Of a DNA stretch of 64,000 nt, positions 19,985 to 30,578 are shown piece after piece. Within the stretch, counting starts at the first letter, position 1; each line of letters begins with the position of its first letter. The notes under the pieces are model-generated. The model did not search any database. It saw only the letters and a program-made list of their open reading frames with translations, and had not been told where the DNA came from. Location: contig CAZSNP010000011.1 of the NCBI GenBank assembly GCA_964608265.1, positions 1 to 64,000 on the forward strand, written 5' to 3'. This DNA is from JANWXR01 sp964608265 (GTDB lineage Bacteria > Chloroflexota > Anaerolineae > Anaerolineales > UBA6663). Position numbers and translations under genes: made by a program.

Positions 19985-20010
19985 GGCGGGGCCTTCTCAA
20001 GACAAATGCT

Positions 20011-20042
20011 GAGCGCACGCGACAAGCGTGCGCTTTTCTTTT
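20011..20042 (+). terminator. Rho-independent terminator
   Basis: The stem GCGCACGC/GCGTGCGC (20013-20020 and 20026-20033) with a 5-nt loop is followed by TTTTCTTTT. It ends the glycan/BY-kinase cluster and lies just upstream of the aminotransferase promoter. Confidence 0.85.
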
Positions 20043-20064
20043 GGGTTGTCTCAAGGTTGTGGAT

Positions 20065-20070
20065 TACAAT
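20065..20070 (+). promoter_or_regulatory. -10 box TACAAT, leaderless-type
   Basis: TACAAT ends 8 nt before the aminotransferase ATG (20079), which lacks a Shine-Dalgarno sequence. Transcription would therefore start at or next to the start codon. No strong -35 box is seen. Confidence 0.5.
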
Positions 20071-20078
20071 CCCATCTC

Positions 20079-21296
20079 ATGCCATCGAACATGCGCGATT
20101 CGTTCCTGCTCGACCCCACAGTCACCTTCCTCAATCACGGTTCCTTCGGCGCGTGCCCGCGACCAGTCTTTGAGGAGTATCAGCGCTGGCAGCGTGAGTT
20201 GGAGCGGCAGCCGGTGGAGTTCATCGGGCGGCGGTTCAACGGGCTGATGCGCGCCGCCCGCGAGGCGCTGGCTGCATACGTGGGCACCGCGGCTGACAAT
20301 CTTGTGTACGTGCCCAACGCCACGGTTGCCCTCAACATCGTCGCGCGCAGCCTGAAGTTGCGGCCCGGCGACGAAATCCTCACCACCGACCACGAGTATG
20401 GGGCCATCGCGCGCACGTGGCGCTTCGTGTGCGCGCAGACCGGCGCGCGGCTGGTCACGCAATCCATCCCGCTGCCGCTCACCACGCCCGAAGCCTTTGG
20501 CGAGGCGCTGTGGGCGGGCGTCACGCCGCGCACCCGCGTCATCTGCCTCAGCCACATCACCTCGCCCACCGCCCTGATCTTCCCGGTCGAGGCGGTGTGC
20601 CGCCGCGCGCGCGAGGCCGGGTTGCTCTCGGTGGTGGATGGCGCACACGCCGCCGGGCAACTGCCGCTCGACCTACACTCGCTCGGCGCGGATGTGTACA
20701 CCAGCAACTGTCACAAGTGGCTGTGCGCGCCCAAAGGCTCGGCCTTCCTCTACGCGCGGCCCGAAATCCAGCCGCTGATCGAGCCGCTCATCGTGAGCTG
20801 GGGCTACGAGGCCGAGGCGCCCGGCCCGTCGCGCTTCATTGACGAGCAGGAATACACCGGCACGCGCGACATCGCCGCCTACCTCGCTACCCCGGCGGCG
20901 ATAGAATTCCTGCGCGCGAATGATTGGGGGCGCGTGCGGGCCGAGTGCCACGCGCTGGCCGTCGAGACGCAGCAGCGGCTTGCCGCGCTCACCGGCCTCG
21001 CGCCGCTCAGCGGGCCGGAGCATTTTGCGCAGATGGTCGCTGCGCCGCTTTGCGGCGAGGGAGAAACGCGCAACGTTTCTCCGGCGCGGGCGAAGCTTGC
21101 GCCCGCGCCGCTGCCCGAGTGTGATGTCGCGCAATTGAAGGCACGGCTTTACGACGAGCATCGCATCGAAGTTCCGGTGTTTCGCTGGCAGGGGCGCCCG
21201 GTGATTCGGGTGTCGGTTCAGGCCTACAACACGCGTGCGGATCTTGATCGGCTTATCGAAGCGCTCACCAGATTGTTACCGTCGGTGCAGAAGTGA
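20079..21296 (+). CDS. Class V aminotransferase (isopenicillin-N-epimerase-like)
   Basis: A PLP-dependent fold-type I enzyme of 405 residues. The N-terminus FLNHGSFGACP is characteristic of the isopenicillin N epimerase/class V group. The cofactor aspartate lies in VVDGAHAAGQLPLD and the Schiff-base lysine in SNCHKWLCAPKGSAFLY. The start at ATG 20079 is preferred because earlier in-frame codons overlap the upstream terminator; ATG 20091 is an alternative. Its TGA overlaps the ATG of the SURF1 gene, so the two are co-translated. The substrate, an amino acid or cysteine-type sulfur donor, is not determined. Confidence 0.85.
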   Translation: MPSNMRDSFLLDPTVTFLNHGSFGACPRPVFEEYQRWQRELERQPVEFIGRRFNGLMRAAREALAAYVGTAADNLVYVPNATVALNIVARSLKLRPGDEILTTDHEYGAIARTWRFVCAQTGARLVTQSIPLPLTTPEAFGEALWAGVTPRTRVICLSHITSPTALIFPVEAVCRRAREAGLLSVVDGAHAAGQLPLDLHSLGADVYTSNCHKWLCAPKGSAFLYARPEIQPLIEPLIVSWGYEAEAPGPSRFIDEQEYTGTRDIAAYLATPAAIEFLRANDWGRVRAECHALAVETQQRLAALTGLAPLSGPEHFAQMVAAPLCGEGETRNVSPARAKLAPAPLPECDVAQLKARLYDEHRIEVPVFRWQGRPVIRVSVQAYNTRADLDRLIEALTRLLPSVQK

Positions 21297-22060
21297 TGCG
21301 GGTTGATCCGTCTCTCCCGGTGAAGTCTTACCCGTTCCCGCCCTGGCTGCGAGCGCTCACGCTTGTGGCGATCCCCATCATCGCCGTGGGTATGTTGGGG
21401 CTTGGGTTCTGGCAACTCTCGCGCCTGCTGGAACGGCGCACAGCGAACGCCCGCATCGAGGCGCGCCTGGCCCTCGCCCCGGTTGCGCTCGAACAGCTCG
21501 ACCTCGGTGGTGATCTGTCGCTGCTTGAGTATCGCCCCGTCACCGTGCGCGGCACATTCGATTATGCTCATGAGATCGTTTGGCGTAATCAGGCCTATCA
21601 GGGCGCGCCGGGGGTGCACGTCATCACGCCGCTGCGGCTTTCGGACCGAACCGCCGTCCTGGTGGATCGGGGTTGGATCCCGGCGCAGGCGGCAGATCGT
21701 GTGACACGGGCGGCCTATCAAAACCCAACCGGAGAGGCGGCGATCAGCGGCCTGGTGCGTTTGCCGGGGCAGCGCCGCTGGGATTTCGAGCCGCAGGACA
21801 TTCCAGCGCCCGGTGAGGATCGGCTTGATGCATGGTTCTTCCTCAACGTGCCGCGCATCCAGACGCAAGTGCCCTACGCGTTATTGCCGTTGGTCGTTCA
21901 ACAAGCCCCCGCAACCGACCCATCCACCCTGCCGATTCGGACTTATGATCTGCAGCTCGATGACGGGCCGCATGCGAGCTACGCCTTTCAATGGTTCGCT
22001 TTTGCTGCCATCGCCATCTTTGGGCCGTTGATCTATTGGTGGCGGACGCGCCGCCGTTAA
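21296..22060 (+). CDS. SURF1-family cytochrome oxidase assembly protein
   Basis: A 254-residue protein with the SURF1 layout: an N-terminal helix ending in LGFWQLSRL, a periplasmic domain with YRPVTVRGTFD, VITPLRL and VDRGWIP, and a C-terminal helix (SYAFQWFAFAAIAIFGPLIYWW). SURF1 proteins help insert heme a during assembly of heme-copper oxidase subunit I, so aerobic respiration is implied. The ATG shares a base with the upstream stop (TGATG); an in-frame GTG lies at 21293. No oxidase genes are present in the window. Confidence 0.92.
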   Translation: MRVDPSLPVKSYPFPPWLRALTLVAIPIIAVGMLGLGFWQLSRLLERRTANARIEARLALAPVALEQLDLGGDLSLLEYRPVTVRGTFDYAHEIVWRNQAYQGAPGVHVITPLRLSDRTAVLVDRGWIPAQAADRVTRAAYQNPTGEAAISGLVRLPGQRRWDFEPQDIPAPGEDRLDAWFFLNVPRIQTQVPYALLPLVVQQAPATDPSTLPIRTYDLQLDDGPHASYAFQWFAFAAIAIFGPLIYWWRTRRR

Positions 22061-22066
22061 AGCAAA

Positions 22067-22090
22067 CGGCCCCTCCAATCGGAGGGGCCG
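22067..22090 (-). terminator. Hairpin terminator between convergent SURF1 and flp genes
   Basis: A perfect 10-bp stem CGGCCCCTCC/GGAGGGGCCG with loop AATC. On the minus strand it is followed by TTTGCTTT, so it best serves the flp gene. It also sits 6 bp after the SURF1 stop and may act in both directions. Confidence 0.75.
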
Positions 22091-22118
22091 CGTGCTGCTT
22101 AGCAGGCTCCAAGACGAA

Positions 22119-22265
22119 CTAGATGGCGACGATGATGTTGCTGAACACGTTACCGATCGTGGGGCCGAGGATGGCCAGCACGACGATCACGACCACAGCC
22201 ACGAGCACGAGGATGAGCGCGTACTCGACCAGGCCTTGTCCTTTGTTGTCCTTGAAAGTGAGCAT
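22119..22265 (-). CDS. Flp/Fap-type pilin, 48 residues
   Basis: This short gene encodes MLTFKDNKGQGLVEYALI followed by one long hydrophobic helix and a short tail ending FSNIIVAI. The KGQGLVEYAL segment is the Flp prepilin cleavage motif (Gly before the cut, Glu and Tyr at mature +4/+5, here as QGLVEY), so it is a Tad/Flp pilin monomer processed by TadV-type peptidase. An AGGA Shine-Dalgarno lies 8-9 nt upstream. A clear promoter (22341-22369) and terminator (22067-22090) flank it, so it is a monocistronic unit. No tad assembly genes are nearby, so the secretion machinery must be encoded elsewhere. Confidence 0.9.
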   Translation of the reverse strand: MLTFKDNKGQGLVEYALILVLVAVVVIVVLAILGPTIGNVFSNIIVAI

Positions 22266-22340
22266 GTAGAATATCCTTTCTGGATAAATGGTTGTCAGAT
22301 TGTCGTTTCGGAACTGCTACAGCCTGACTAAGCTGCTGTG

Positions 22341-22369
22341 ATTATAGGAGGATTTACGCTAAGAAACAA
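22341..22369 (-). promoter_or_regulatory. flp promoter
   Basis: On the minus strand TTGTTT (22364-22369), a 17-bp spacer and a consensus TATAAT (22341-22346) precede the flp ATG by about 75 nt. The leader contains an AT-rich stretch and no gene. Confidence 0.65.
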
Positions 22370-22424
22370 TGAAGTTTGCGTGAGTTTTGGTTGAAGATCG
22401 GTTGTCACACGCAGGAAAAAAGTA

Positions 22425-22832
22425 CTACAACGATTCGTACAGCTCCACCAGGACCCCATGCGCGCTTTCAGGATGGATGAAGGCATAGCGCCGTCCATCG
22501 CTGCGCTGGCGCGCAGTCTCATCGATCAGCCGGAAGCCCTGAGCTTTCAGATGGTCGAGCGTAGCCTGCACATCCTCCACCTCGACACACACATGATGCA
22601 TCCCCGGCCCGCGTTTGGCCAGATACTTCGCCATCCCCGAAGTCGTTGTGGTCGGTTGCACCAGTTCCACATGGCTTTCGCCCACCGGCAAAAAGGCCAC
22701 CTGCGCCTCCTGCTCGGGCACAGGCTCGACCTCGGTCAAATCCAATCCCAGCCCGTCCCGCCAGAAGCGCAGGGCGCCGTCAATATCCTCCACCACCAGC
22801 GCAATGTGATTGATGCGAGTCACAGAAGCCAT
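22425..22832 (-). CDS. mce: Methylmalonyl-CoA epimerase
   Basis: A 135-residue vicinal-oxygen-chelate protein that interconverts (S)- and (R)-methylmalonyl-CoA. It starts MASVTRINHIALVVEDID, with metal ligand candidates His9, His80 in MHHVCVEVED and Glu130 in VLVELYE, matching the family pattern; His54 in SHVELV is near the fourth position. I chose ATG 22832 because codons further upstream are repeat-derived and lack family similarity. It lies 72 bp after the mutase gene on the same strand, and the two act consecutively. Confidence 0.9.
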   Translation of the reverse strand: MASVTRINHIALVVEDIDGALRFWRDGLGLDLTEVEPVPEQEAQVAFLPVGESHVELVQPTTTTSGMAKYLAKRGPGMHHVCVEVEDVQATLDHLKAQGFRLIDETARQRSDGRRYAFIHPESAHGVLVELYESL

Positions 22833-22904
22833 CGGTTTCCCTCGTATCCCGCCTTTCCTTCCTTTCCCGGCAGCCAGGGAAGCAAAGGAAAAGATGGAGA
22901 TCAA

Positions 22905-24557
<1,653 letters not shown>

Positions 24558-24640
24558 AGCGGAAGGTCGGGAAAGAAAGGAAAAAGGGGAAACGAGGGAA
24601 TAGCTGCGCTGCGCTGTTGTTCCTTCCTCCCCCGTTGCGG

Positions 24641-25141
24641 TTATGAGATCGTTACCAGTATTTGATTTTGCTCGACGCCGTCGCCCGGCTTGACCTTGAC
24701 CCGCGCGACCGTGCCTTCGCGCGGCGACTTGAGTTCGTTCTGCATTTTCATCGACTCGAGGATGATGAGGTTGTCGCCTTTGCGAACAGCCTGGCCCTCG
24801 GCCACCGGCACCGCGACGACGAGGCCGGGCATGGGCGCTTTCAGATTGAACTCGCCGCTCCCGCCGGGGCCGTGCGCGCCGCCGGCCGCGCGCAGCCGCT
24901 TCTCGCGCTCATCCTCCACCCGCACCGCGTAGAGCATGCCGCGCAGCAATACCTGCCAGGTGTCGCCCTCTCCCGGCTGAAGATGAGCTTCATAGGACTG
25001 GCCGCCAATCAACAAGGTGTAGACCTCGCGGTTCAGATTAAGGAAATCTACGGGGTACGTCCGGCCATCTACCGCGACGGTGTTGTCATCCTGGATTTCA
25101 ATGATGAAGGTTCTGTCGTGAACGCTGGCGATGTATCTCAT
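24641..25141 (-). CDS. Biotin carboxyl carrier protein of an acyl-CoA carboxylase
   Basis: A 166-residue protein with a C-terminal biotinyl domain. The motif LESMKMQNEL places the biotinylated lysine at residue 132, and APMPGLVVAV with its hairpin precedes it. The N-terminal 80 residues form the small beta domain common in propionyl/acetyl-CoA carboxylase carrier subunits, joined by a Gly-rich linker. With the biotin carboxylase further upstream and the mutase and epimerase downstream, it most likely serves propionyl-CoA carboxylase. The carboxyltransferase subunit is not in the window. Confidence 0.9.
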   Translation of the reverse strand: MRYIASVHDRTFIIEIQDDNTVAVDGRTYPVDFLNLNREVYTLLIGGQSYEAHLQPGEGDTWQVLLRGMLYAVRVEDEREKRLRAAGGAHGPGGSGEFNLKAPMPGLVVAVPVAEGQAVRKGDNLIILESMKMQNELKSPREGTVARVKVKPGDGVEQNQILVTIS

Positions 25142-25155
25142 GATCGATTCCGCAG

Positions 25156-27201
25156 TCAGGGTGCACGAATGATAACCGAGTTCTCGCCGGTCCCTGCTCC
25201 TGCCGGCGCCCGACTTGTGACAACGGCGCCGGTCGCTTCATCCACCAGGGTGATGCGCACCGTGTACGGGCCGGCTTCGGTCGCGGGGAGTTTGAGTGGG
25301 TAGCGGTCAATGACGATCTGCCCCGGCTGCCAGTCGCGCGTGGGGAACAAGGCCTCGCCCGGGAAGTTCAGGATCTGGAAGGCGATCTGTCCGTCCGTGT
25401 CCAGCAAGTCGGCCTGCACCAGGTAATCGCGGCCGAGCGGCTGCGGGCCGCTGCGCCACACCAGCGTCACCTCGAGATAGCGATAGTCCGGCGTCTGCCC
25501 GAACTCGGCCCGGTAGCCCTCCAGCCGCAAGCGGTCACCGTCGAACTGCACGGGCAGCGGCGTCAGCCAGGCCGGCAGGTCGGCCTCGAGCGGCAGATCA
25601 TGGCGCCGGTAGACGACGAGCCGCTGCACCGCCCATGTCGCCCGGCTGACGAGGCCGATGGTCGGTGTGTATAGCGCCAGGAAGTCCGGCGCGTCCGGGC
25701 GCAGGTCTTCCACGATGAAGCCATCGAAGGCGATGAAGAGGTCGGGCTGTTCTTCCAGGATCATCCGCCGAGGCACCGTATACACACTGACCGGAATCTC
25801 GGGGGGCAGGGGGAAGTATTTGTGAATGGCCGGCGTCACCAGGCCGGTCGTGTCGAAGATTGGGCCGGGGTAGGCCCAGCCGAAGGCCCCAATCTCCGGG
25901 ATGGCCACCTGCCGGCCCGCGCGCGCCGCACGGGCCAGCATCTGCGCCAGAGTCACGTAATCGGCCTCGCGCTCTTTGTTGAACGAGGAGTTGATGATGA
26001 GGGGTGAGCGCCTAGCCTGCTCCCAGGGCAGGGCGTTGAGGCGCGAGAGTTGAGGCAGGGAGAGGAGCAGCGCTGCGAAAAGCGATAGGGTGAGGGTTGA
26101 GGCGTGTTGCGTGCCGCGTGTTGGGTGAGGACGGAACACGTACCGCCCAACGCGTTCTCCTGCCCAGGCCGCAGCGATGAGGATGAGCAATTGGTAGAGC
26201 GGCAGAAGCGGAATCTCGTACCAGCCCAGCCAGAGCGGGTTGCCGACCGAGAAGAAGGCGATGAAGAGGACGATGTAGACGCCGAGCATCCACGCGCGCG
26301 GGTGGCGGCGCTGTGCGGCAAACAGACCCAGCGCGCACAGGCCCAACGGCAACAGCGCCTGCAGCATCTGCCGCCAGACCGGCTCCGGGTCGTTGAGCGG
26401 CGGCAGGCTGAAGGCGAACACGGTGCGCAGTTGGACGAGAAAAGCGCGGAAGGCGGCCAGCTCATCGGGCATCCGGTAGACGACGGACTTGGCGAGCACC
26501 GATTGCGGGATGGGCTGGCCGAAGTAGGCGAAGGCAAAGAGCAGCCAGGGCAGGACGATGGCCAGGGAAAGCGCGGCTTCTTTCCAGGGCCAACGGCTGG
26601 GCTGGCGCCACACGGGCAGGCCGAGAGCGGCGCAGAGCGCCGCCGCCAACGTCGCGCCGTCCGGTCGGATCAACACCGCCACGCCGGCGCCCAGCGCGGC
26701 CAGCGAGTATCGCCCGTGGAAGAACAGGGTCAGCGTGCCGATGATCGCCAGCAGATTGAAGCTGCTCTCCATGCCGCCGGTGGAAAAATCGAGCAGGCGG
26801 GCGTCGAGGGTGAAGAGCAGTGCGGCGATCAGGCCGACCCACCGATGGCCGCTCAGCCGCGCTCCCAGCCGCAACAGCAGGCAGAAGGCGAGCGCATCGC
26901 AGCCGGCGTTGAGGACGACGGCCAGCTTGGGAAAATCGGTGAAGCCGCTCACCCATGCCGCCAGGGCGAGCAGCAGGGTGTAAGCGGGCGTCGTCGTGCC
27001 AAGCACACGCTCGCCGGCGTTGTACACAAAACCCGCGCCATTGATGAGGTTGCGCGCGTAGCGAAAGGTGATGTAGGCGTCATCCACCGTGTTCGGCGGC
27101 TGATAGCCGCGCAGCCAGAGCAGAAAGAGCACGCCGGCGAACGCAAGGGCGGCGAGGCCGAAACGATTGACGCAGGAAATCCTTTTCAATGTCAACACCA
27201 A
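25156..27201 (-). CDS. GT-C type membrane glycosyltransferase-like protein
   Basis: About 680 residues with an N-terminal helix, the outer-loop motif TVDDAYITFRYARNL followed by NAGERVLGTTTPAYT, around ten helices, and a soluble C-terminal domain of roughly 240 residues. DDAYI(T/S)FRYA is a recurrent motif in bacterial GT-C proteins, the tandem Asp being the likely catalytic site. The start is uncertain among TTG 27201, GTG 27198 and TTG 27195, all following AAGG. It begins 5 bp after the preceding GT-C gene and ends 14 bp before the biotin carrier gene, so the genes appear co-transcribed. Confidence 0.75.
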   Translation of the reverse strand: MVLTLKRISCVNRFGLAALAFAGVLFLLWLRGYQPPNTVDDAYITFRYARNLINGAGFVYNAGERVLGTTTPAYTLLLALAAWVSGFTDFPKLAVVLNAGCDALAFCLLLRLGARLSGHRWVGLIAALLFTLDARLLDFSTGGMESSFNLLAIIGTLTLFFHGRYSLAALGAGVAVLIRPDGATLAAALCAALGLPVWRQPSRWPWKEAALSLAIVLPWLLFAFAYFGQPIPQSVLAKSVVYRMPDELAAFRAFLVQLRTVFAFSLPPLNDPEPVWRQMLQALLPLGLCALGLFAAQRRHPRAWMLGVYIVLFIAFFSVGNPLWLGWYEIPLLPLYQLLILIAAAWAGERVGRYVFRPHPTRGTQHASTLTLSLFAALLLSLPQLSRLNALPWEQARRSPLIINSSFNKEREADYVTLAQMLARAARAGRQVAIPEIGAFGWAYPGPIFDTTGLVTPAIHKYFPLPPEIPVSVYTVPRRMILEEQPDLFIAFDGFIVEDLRPDAPDFLALYTPTIGLVSRATWAVQRLVVYRRHDLPLEADLPAWLTPLPVQFDGDRLRLEGYRAEFGQTPDYRYLEVTLVWRSGPQPLGRDYLVQADLLDTDGQIAFQILNFPGEALFPTRDWQPGQIVIDRYPLKLPATEAGPYTVRITLVDEATGAVVTSRAPAGAGTGENSVIIRAP

Positions 27202-27205
27202 GCCT

Positions 27206-28987
27206 TCACGGCTGTACCCGAATGTTGCCGAACTCGACCCACGCCTCGTTGGGCGAGCCGGCGTCCGCGCCGATCACGGGCAGGCGCTGCATCGTCTCGC
27301 GGTTGTACAGGCCGAGCACCAGGCGGGCCGGGCCGGCAGGCGCGTCGGCAGGCACAGTCAAACGGTATGTGTCCACAAAATTACGACCGACATCCCAGAA
27401 CGTCGTGGCATAGCGGCCTGCGCCGGGATACGTGTCCTGCTGCGCTGTCGAGCCGGTGGGCGTGAGCAGGTGAATGAAGACGAAATACGGGATATCGGTG
27501 CGCGAGAGCGGCTGCCAGACGACCTCTACCGCCAGCCCTTCGCCGCCTCTCAGCGTGTCCGTGCTCAACCGGTAACCGAGCACGCGCGCCGTGTCGCCGA
27601 GGTTGGCGTCGAGCGGCGTCATCAGTCGGAGTTCTGCGGCGGTCGGCGAACGGGGGAAGGCGTAGGTGGGGATGAGCAGGCCGAACAGCCCGTATACGGC
27701 CAGGCCAAGCGTCGCGGCGCTGAGGGTTAGTACGACGGCCCTTTGCCAGCGAGCGGGGACCCAGGCCAGCACGCCGGCGGCTACCAGCAGCGCCAGCGAG
27801 GGGTAGGCGGTGAACAGGTAACGACCATGCCCGCCGCGAATGAAGAACGCCATGTAGTAGATCAGCGCCAGCACCACCGCGACGACGGTGAGCGCATGAA
27901 GCAGCCAGATCATTCGCGCAGGGCCTGGCAATGAACGCTGGCGCAGCGCGGGCCAGGCCAGCCACATCGCGCCGGCCAGCCCGAGCGCGGCCACGGCCCA
28001 CACCGTCCGGTAGACCGGGTCGGCGTACTCGATGATCAGCCCGTAGCCGAAGCGGCCCACCATCCCGCTGAGCAGCAAATGCGCGACCTGCTCCACCGGC
28101 ATCACCGGCTGATCGGCCCACAACTGCCCGACGATGGCGTTGGCCGTCCAATCACCGTACAGCACCTGGTTGCGGGCGAACCACCAGCCGGTGAGCGCCA
28201 GCACCGGCAGGCCGGCAGCCAGGCCGTGGGCCAGAAAGCGCCGCACGCTGCGCGCGCGCCGGGCGTCGTAGGCCAGCGCCGCCCCGAGGGGCGCGGCCAG
28301 CACCAGGCCACTCGTTTGCAACAGGATGGCGAGCGATAGTCCCACACCCAGCAAAAGGCAGTGCCTCACCGTCAGCCCGCCGGGCAGCCAGCGAGTGAGG
28401 GCGTACAGGAGGCCGGCGCCGGCGGCGAGCGCAGCGGTGCTGTTCTGCACCACGCCGCTCATGAACAGCACCATTGGGTTGAAAGCGAGCAGTGCGGCGG
28501 CCAGCGCCGAGGCGCGCATCGGGAGCAACTGCCGCGCGGCCAGGCAGGTGCAGGCGACCGCCGCCGCCGAGAACGCAGTGGAGAGGACTCGGATGATGTG
28601 GACGGCCAGCGCCTGCCCGGAGAACGGCCAGCGCTCCGCATTGCTGCGCAGGTATTTGGATTTGTGATCATTGGAGAGGTCGCCATAGCGGAACCAGAAG
28701 TCGCCGCTTTGCGGCGGCTGCACGTGATCGGCGTTCCCCGCGTTTGGAACCCAGGCCGAGATGAGCGCGGCGAGCGCGTGGTAGAGCGGCGGATGGTGGG
28801 CGCGCGGCCCCTCCTGATCTAGCGTTTGCACGGGCAGCGCGCCGTGGAGTTGCAGGTAGCGTATGAAGAGAAAGTGCTGCGCCTCGTCCGGCGCCTCGAA
28901 GATGGGCGTCGCCAGGCCGAAGCTCAGGCCCAGCGCGACGTGCGCGGCCAGAATCAATCCAAGCGGACGCCATAGCCGGCCGGCCAC
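27206..28987 (-). CDS. GT-C/DUF2142-like membrane protein
   Basis: About 593 residues: an N-terminal helix, then FEAPDEAQHFLFIRYLQ in the first outer loop (the PDE-H-F pattern seen in GT39/DUF2142 membrane proteins), then RAHHPPLYHAL, about eleven further helices and a soluble beta-rich C-terminal domain. I favour GTG 28987, which follows GAGG by about 7 nt. The open frame extends to 29053, overlapping the end of the biotin carboxylase gene with unlikely sequence. It lies between biotin carboxylase and the second GT-C gene on the same strand. The function of this pair inside a carboxylase operon is unexplained. Confidence 0.72.
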   Translation of the reverse strand: MAGRLWRPLGLILAAHVALGLSFGLATPIFEAPDEAQHFLFIRYLQLHGALPVQTLDQEGPRAHHPPLYHALAALISAWVPNAGNADHVQPPQSGDFWFRYGDLSNDHKSKYLRSNAERWPFSGQALAVHIIRVLSTAFSAAAVACTCLAARQLLPMRASALAAALLAFNPMVLFMSGVVQNSTAALAAGAGLLYALTRWLPGGLTVRHCLLLGVGLSLAILLQTSGLVLAAPLGAALAYDARRARSVRRFLAHGLAAGLPVLALTGWWFARNQVLYGDWTANAIVGQLWADQPVMPVEQVAHLLLSGMVGRFGYGLIIEYADPVYRTVWAVAALGLAGAMWLAWPALRQRSLPGPARMIWLLHALTVVAVVLALIYYMAFFIRGGHGRYLFTAYPSLALLVAAGVLAWVPARWQRAVVLTLSAATLGLAVYGLFGLLIPTYAFPRSPTAAELRLMTPLDANLGDTARVLGYRLSTDTLRGGEGLAVEVVWQPLSRTDIPYFVFIHLLTPTGSTAQQDTYPGAGRYATTFWDVGRNFVDTYRLTVPADAPAGPARLVLGLYNRETMQRLPVIGADAGSPNEAWVEFGNIRVQP

Positions 28988-29019
28988 ACCCTTCCCTCTG
29001 TGCCTTCCTGCTCCCCGGT

Positions 29020-30534
29020 TCAGCGGTGCATCCGCTCGTAACGGCCCACCCACTTCCAGTTGCTGGTGTCGCGCTTGCCGCGCTGCACGAGCTGGGCGGC
29101 GTGGCGCGCCTGCTCGTGCGCCGCCAGCGTCGCCAGAATAGCGGCCACCTCCGGGTAGGTGGTCAGCCCCTCCTCCATCTCCTCCAGGCTGAAGCGGTCC
29201 TCGATGAAGCGCGTGTCGAAGTTGCTAGCCAGGAAACGGTGTGATTCCAGGATGCGCTGGTGGAAGGGGATGGTCGTCTTGACGCCGATGATGCGATACT
29301 CCTCCAGCGCGCGCCGCATGCGGAGGATAGCCTCGCCGCGCGTTTCGCCGAAGCAGATCAACTTGGCGATCAGTGAGTCGTAATAGGGCGTGATCTCGAA
29401 GCCGGCGTACACACTGGTATCCACGCGCACACCGGGGCCGGAGGGGAGGATGCTGGCGGTGATGCGACCGGTGGAGGGCATGAAGTTGTTGTACGGGTCC
29501 TCGGCGTTGATGCGGCACTCGATCGCCCAGCCGCGCAGTTGGATGTCGTCCTGCGTGTAGCGCAGCTTGCGCCCGCGCGCGATGCGGATTTGCTCCTTCA
29601 CCAAATCCACGCCCGTCACCAGTTCGGTCACCGGATGCTCCACCTGCAGCCGCGTGTTCATCTCCATGAAATAGAAATTCTTGTCGTTGTCGACCAGACA
29701 TTCGATCGTGCCGGCGCTGTGATAATCCACCGCCGCCGCCGCCCGCACCGCCATCGCCCCCATTTTCTGGCGGAACTCTTCGTCCTGGTCAATGAACGGC
29801 GACGGCGCTTCCTCCAGAATCTTCTGATGCCGTCGCTGCAATGAGCACTCGCGCTCGCCGAGGTGGATGATGTTGCCGTGATGATCGCCCAGCACCTGAA
29901 TCTCGATGTGACGCGCGCCGGTGATGAGCTTCTCGAGGTAGACATTGCCATCGCCGAATGCGGACTCGGCCTCGCGGCGCGCCGCGGCCAGCAGACCGGG
30001 CAGCGCCTCAGCCGAGTTCACGACCCGCATGCCCTTGCCGCCGCCGCCGGCTGTGGCCTTGATGAGTAGCGGGAAGCCGATGTGCGGGGCGACGGCGATG
30101 ATCTCGGCGTCGCGCAGGTTGCCCTCGCCCTCGGTGCCCGGCACCACCGGCACGCCGGCTTTCACCACCGTGGCTCGCGCCACCGCTTTGTCGCCCATCG
30201 CCGCGATGGCCGAAGGCTTCGGGCCGATGAAGGTGATCTCGGCCTCGGCGCAGGCCTGCGCGAAGTCCTCGCGCTCGGCGAGGAAGCCATAGCCGGGATG
30301 GATGGCGTCCACCTCGGCCTGGCGGGCCACGTCGAGCAGTTTGTCAATCCGCAGATAGCTCTCGCGCGATGGGGCCGGGCCGAGCAGGTAGGCCTCGTCG
30401 GCGTAACGCACGTGCATCGCGCCGCGATCGACCTCCGAGAAGACGGCCACCGTGCGGATGCCCAACTCCTTGCACGCGCGCAGCACCCGCACCGCGATCT
30501 CGCCGCGATTGGCGATGAGGATTTTCTTGAACAT
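29020..30534 (-). CDS. accC: Biotin carboxylase subunit of acyl-CoA carboxylase
   Basis: A 504-residue ATP-grasp enzyme that carboxylates biotin on the carrier protein. The N-terminus FKKILIANRGEIAVRVLRA is diagnostic. The ATP-binding loop KATAGGGGKGMRVV, the HLGERECSLQRRHQKILEEAP segment and the metal/bicarbonate segment EMNTRLQVEHPVTE are all intact. It is about 50 residues longer than minimal AccC, as in propionyl-CoA carboxylase alpha subunits with a separate carrier. GGAGA lies 4 nt before the ATG and a TATAAT box about 30 nt upstream. It is the first gene of the minus-strand unit ending with the epimerase. Confidence 0.95.
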   Translation of the reverse strand: MFKKILIANRGEIAVRVLRACKELGIRTVAVFSEVDRGAMHVRYADEAYLLGPAPSRESYLRIDKLLDVARQAEVDAIHPGYGFLAEREDFAQACAEAEITFIGPKPSAIAAMGDKAVARATVVKAGVPVVPGTEGEGNLRDAEIIAVAPHIGFPLLIKATAGGGGKGMRVVNSAEALPGLLAAARREAESAFGDGNVYLEKLITGARHIEIQVLGDHHGNIIHLGERECSLQRRHQKILEEAPSPFIDQDEEFRQKMGAMAVRAAAAVDYHSAGTIECLVDNDKNFYFMEMNTRLQVEHPVTELVTGVDLVKEQIRIARGRKLRYTQDDIQLRGWAIECRINAEDPYNNFMPSTGRITASILPSGPGVRVDTSVYAGFEITPYYDSLIAKLICFGETRGEAILRMRRALEEYRIIGVKTTIPFHQRILESHRFLASNFDTRFIEDRFSLEEMEEGLTTYPEVAAILATLAAHEQARHAAQLVQRGKRDTSNWKWVGRYERMHR

Positions 30535-30563
30535 GAATTCTCCGCAGCAGCCTGATCGCTCGC

Positions 30564-30569
30564 ATTATA
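30564..30569 (-). promoter_or_regulatory. -10 box of the carboxylase-mutase operon
   Basis: A consensus TATAAT on the minus strand 29 bp before the accC ATG. No convincing -35 is seen. It is back to back with the thiolase -10 box at 30579. Confidence 0.6.
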
Positions 30570-30578
30570 ACGCGGCGG

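Noticed and set aside
26104..27465. 453-codon plus-strand open frame
   Set aside because: It is antisense to the GT-C gene, with low-complexity composition typical of GC-rich shadows.
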